In this document: positions 62,548 to 64,000 of the stretch, in pieces
How the letters are laid out: every line of letters begins with the position of its first letter
Position numbering within the stretch: the first letter of the stretch is position 1
Assembly (NCBI GenBank): GCA_026210745.1
Contig: CP110630.1
Location: 6,510,001 to 6,574,000 of the forward strand
DNA from: Exobasidium rhododendri
Taxonomy: Eukaryota; Basidiomycota; Exobasidiomycetes; Exobasidiales; Exobasidiaceae
Direction of reading: 5' to 3'
DNA: 64,000 bases
Translations under genes and position numbers: made by a program
The notes under the pieces: generated by a model
What the model saw: the letters and a program-made list of their open reading frames with translations, nothing else
Told to the model about the DNA's origin: nothing
The model's database searches: none

Positions 62548-64000
62548 TCACAGTTGGTGTGCACGCAAGGGAGCGGCCAATTGAGTGATATCATCAATGA
62601 CGGCCTGATGAAGTCGACTGCGGAAGAGATAGCGGATGACGAGATGCTTTCTCTCCCCCATGCAAGGATCAAAGAAGCCCAGAATTTTACTTTTATGTCT
62701 TCCACCGGGAATTATCAGCTGTCCTTTATTGACGAGGATCATGACTGCAATCTTGACGTCCCACCACATCGTCTCCTCTTCTTCTTCTTCTTCCCCTGCT
62801 GTCGGTGGTGACTGAGTATTGACTGCTACACCATCACCGCTGCTACCGCTAGTATTCCACGCTTCGTCAAATAGCACTTGAGAAGCGCCATCTTCCCTCA
62901 TTGCTGGCCACTTGTCCTTCTTTCCATAGTAGGCCTCCAAAATGACCAGGCCATCTCTTCTGTATTCTTGCAGAGCCTTCTTTCTTGCTGCGTCCTTCAA
63001 CACAGTCCTGGCTTCCAGTGCGGCTGCCCTCCTTTCCTCAATCAGTGCTGAATTGGACTTTCGTAGGCTTGCCAATCTGGACGAGATGTTCCTCCTCTTC
63101 AGCGGCTTCAAGTAGAGATGTTCAATAGCGATCATGCTGAATACCGGCAAGATCGTGAAAGCTGAAACAAGATCAGGTCGGAACTCTGGACTCAACTGAA
63201 TGGGGATGTGGAGCTTCTGTCCTAACCGGTCGAATCGAAATCGGAAACTAACCCCACCATGCGGAATGCCGAAGTTGATACCCACTCCCACTTTGATGTT
63301 CTCAGTGATCTTCCTTTCGATTTGATGGAAAGCGCTGAGACCGCTTCGAGTGCCAAGATTCAATCCAACCGACACCTTGGGCGAGCCGAGAAAGGCAGGA
63401 CGAAACGCATAATCTGTCGAGATTACTTGATTTTCCAGACTCAAGGAACTCTGGCAAGTCCATCCCTTCCCTTTGCCAGACTGGGATGTGACCCCGACTG
63501 CTATCGAAGGCGACTCCTGCCTGATGTTGCTACCAAGTCCCCACGAACCCAAAGTATACGAGCCAGTCTTGAAAGCAGTGAAGCCGGTCAGAGCCGCCTT
63601 TTGCGACAGCTGCTGACCAAAGGAGAGGTTCAATTGAGGAGGCACCGCAAAGGTAGTAGAGGAAGCCACAAAGGTGAGGAAGCTACGAGAGTGTAAGTCA
63701 TCACAAAGGTCACGGTAAGCCAGATATTAGAAGCGCATATACGAACATCTAATACTCACCTGAACTGATTGACTTGGTAGGAGCCCTTGAAAGTGGCCAC
63801 CCGGGGCCTCATCAACGTTGTCGTGACTTCCGTGGCCATCTTGTGACTCCATTGCGTCTTGAGCGTCCCTATCAGATTACCTCCTCCCATGCCATTTCGA
63901 CTAACCATCTGCCCGTTAAACAGTAGTCTGGTGTAGCCGGTAATGGGCATCTCCCATCCATTCTTGCCCGTCAAGGATGTAACACCGACCCGATTCCATC
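62548..64000 (-). CDS. DNAJC11-like protein, 5' truncated by the window end
   Basis: C-terminal part of a DnaJ-C11-type protein (DUF3395 domain), associated in animals with the mitochondrial MICOS/sorting machinery. Visible exons are 64000-63761 (open at the window edge) and 63682-62548. The spliced frame reads VNQFSFLTFVASSTTFAVPPQLNLSF across the intron (written in pieces: VNQFS-FLTFVASS). A beta-rich region with repeated G-W/S-x-x-Q strands, IKVGVGINFGIPHGGVSFRF and a membrane-like stretch (SAFTILPVFSMIAIEHLYLKPL) precede the coiled segment RRNISSRLASLRKSNSALIEERR. The acidic run GEEEEEEETMWWDVKIAV and the end KSKILGFFDPCMGERKHLVIRYLF are family-typical. The J domain would lie beyond the window. 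Confidence 0.85.

Noticed and set aside
1-64000. tRNA genes and CRISPR arrays
   Set aside because: I looked for T-loop GTTCRA and clover-leaf patterns and for regular spacer-repeat arrays; none convincing. CRISPR is not expected in a fungal nucleus.

Overview
This window is nuclear DNA from a fungus, most likely a basidiomycete. Protein-coding genes lie on both strands. They have small GT-AG introns (about 65-120 nt), and many introns fall inside diagnostic motifs. Gene content is typically fungal: chitin synthase, two Zn2Cys6 regulators, fungal mitofusin Fzo1, flavocytochrome b2, an S53 sedolisin and an Oac1-type carrier. The low intron number (Fzo1 and the mitochondrial helicase have none) hints at Ustilaginomycotina or a similar intron-poor lineage. 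That placement is inference. All intron borders below were read by eye from GT/AG signals, phase and family fit.

Layout. 132-3144 chitin synthase; 3483-4090 decayed Tc1/mariner transposase; 4246-6448 prefoldin 5 (-), APC11 (-), COA3 (+); 6832-9746 Zn2Cys6 factor (-); 11260-14930 oxaloacetate carrier and flavocytochrome b2 (+); 14960-18281 alpha/beta-hydrolase and START protein (-); 19367-20746 histidine-phosphatase-like membrane protein (+); 21243-26013 type-B carboxylesterase and peroxisomal acyl-CoA synthetase (-). Then comes a mobile island (about 26.68-30.88 kb), a 5S rRNA gene (31042-31159), exosome Rrp43/EXOSC8 (+), an acidic hypothetical (-), a vacuolar-type amino acid transporter (+), mitochondrial bL34 (-), a second Zn2Cys6 factor (+), Glo3 ArfGAP (-), CCR4-NOT subunit NOT2 (+), a class III CoA-transferase (-), two paralogous one-pass membrane proteins (-), a sedolisin (+), an ACAD11-type aminoglycoside-phosphotransferase-fold kinase (-), an SF1 helicase with a presequence (+), a PIG3-type quinone oxidoreductase (-), Fzo1 (+) and a 5'-truncated DNAJC11-like gene (-) that runs off the end.

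Themes. Many genes serve mitochondria (COA3, Oac1, flavocytochrome b2, bL34m, CoA-transferase, helicase, Fzo1, DNAJC11-like). Two proteins end in PTS1-like tripeptides (SKM and AKL) and may act together in peroxisomal acyl-CoA metabolism.

The most interesting region is the island at 26.68-30.88 kb. It holds a Crypton-like tyrosine recombinase (+) and, convergent to it, a TET/JBP-like 2-oxoglutarate/Fe(II) dioxygenase (-). An AT-rich array of degenerate repeats separates them. The edges carry a cluster of five GGATTGAC motifs, a 14-bp direct repeat seen near both ends, and a 26-bp perfect palindrome. The island lies about 160 bp upstream of a 5S rRNA gene. A recombinase linked to a possible DNA- or RNA-base dioxygenase is the best candidate here for an undescribed system.
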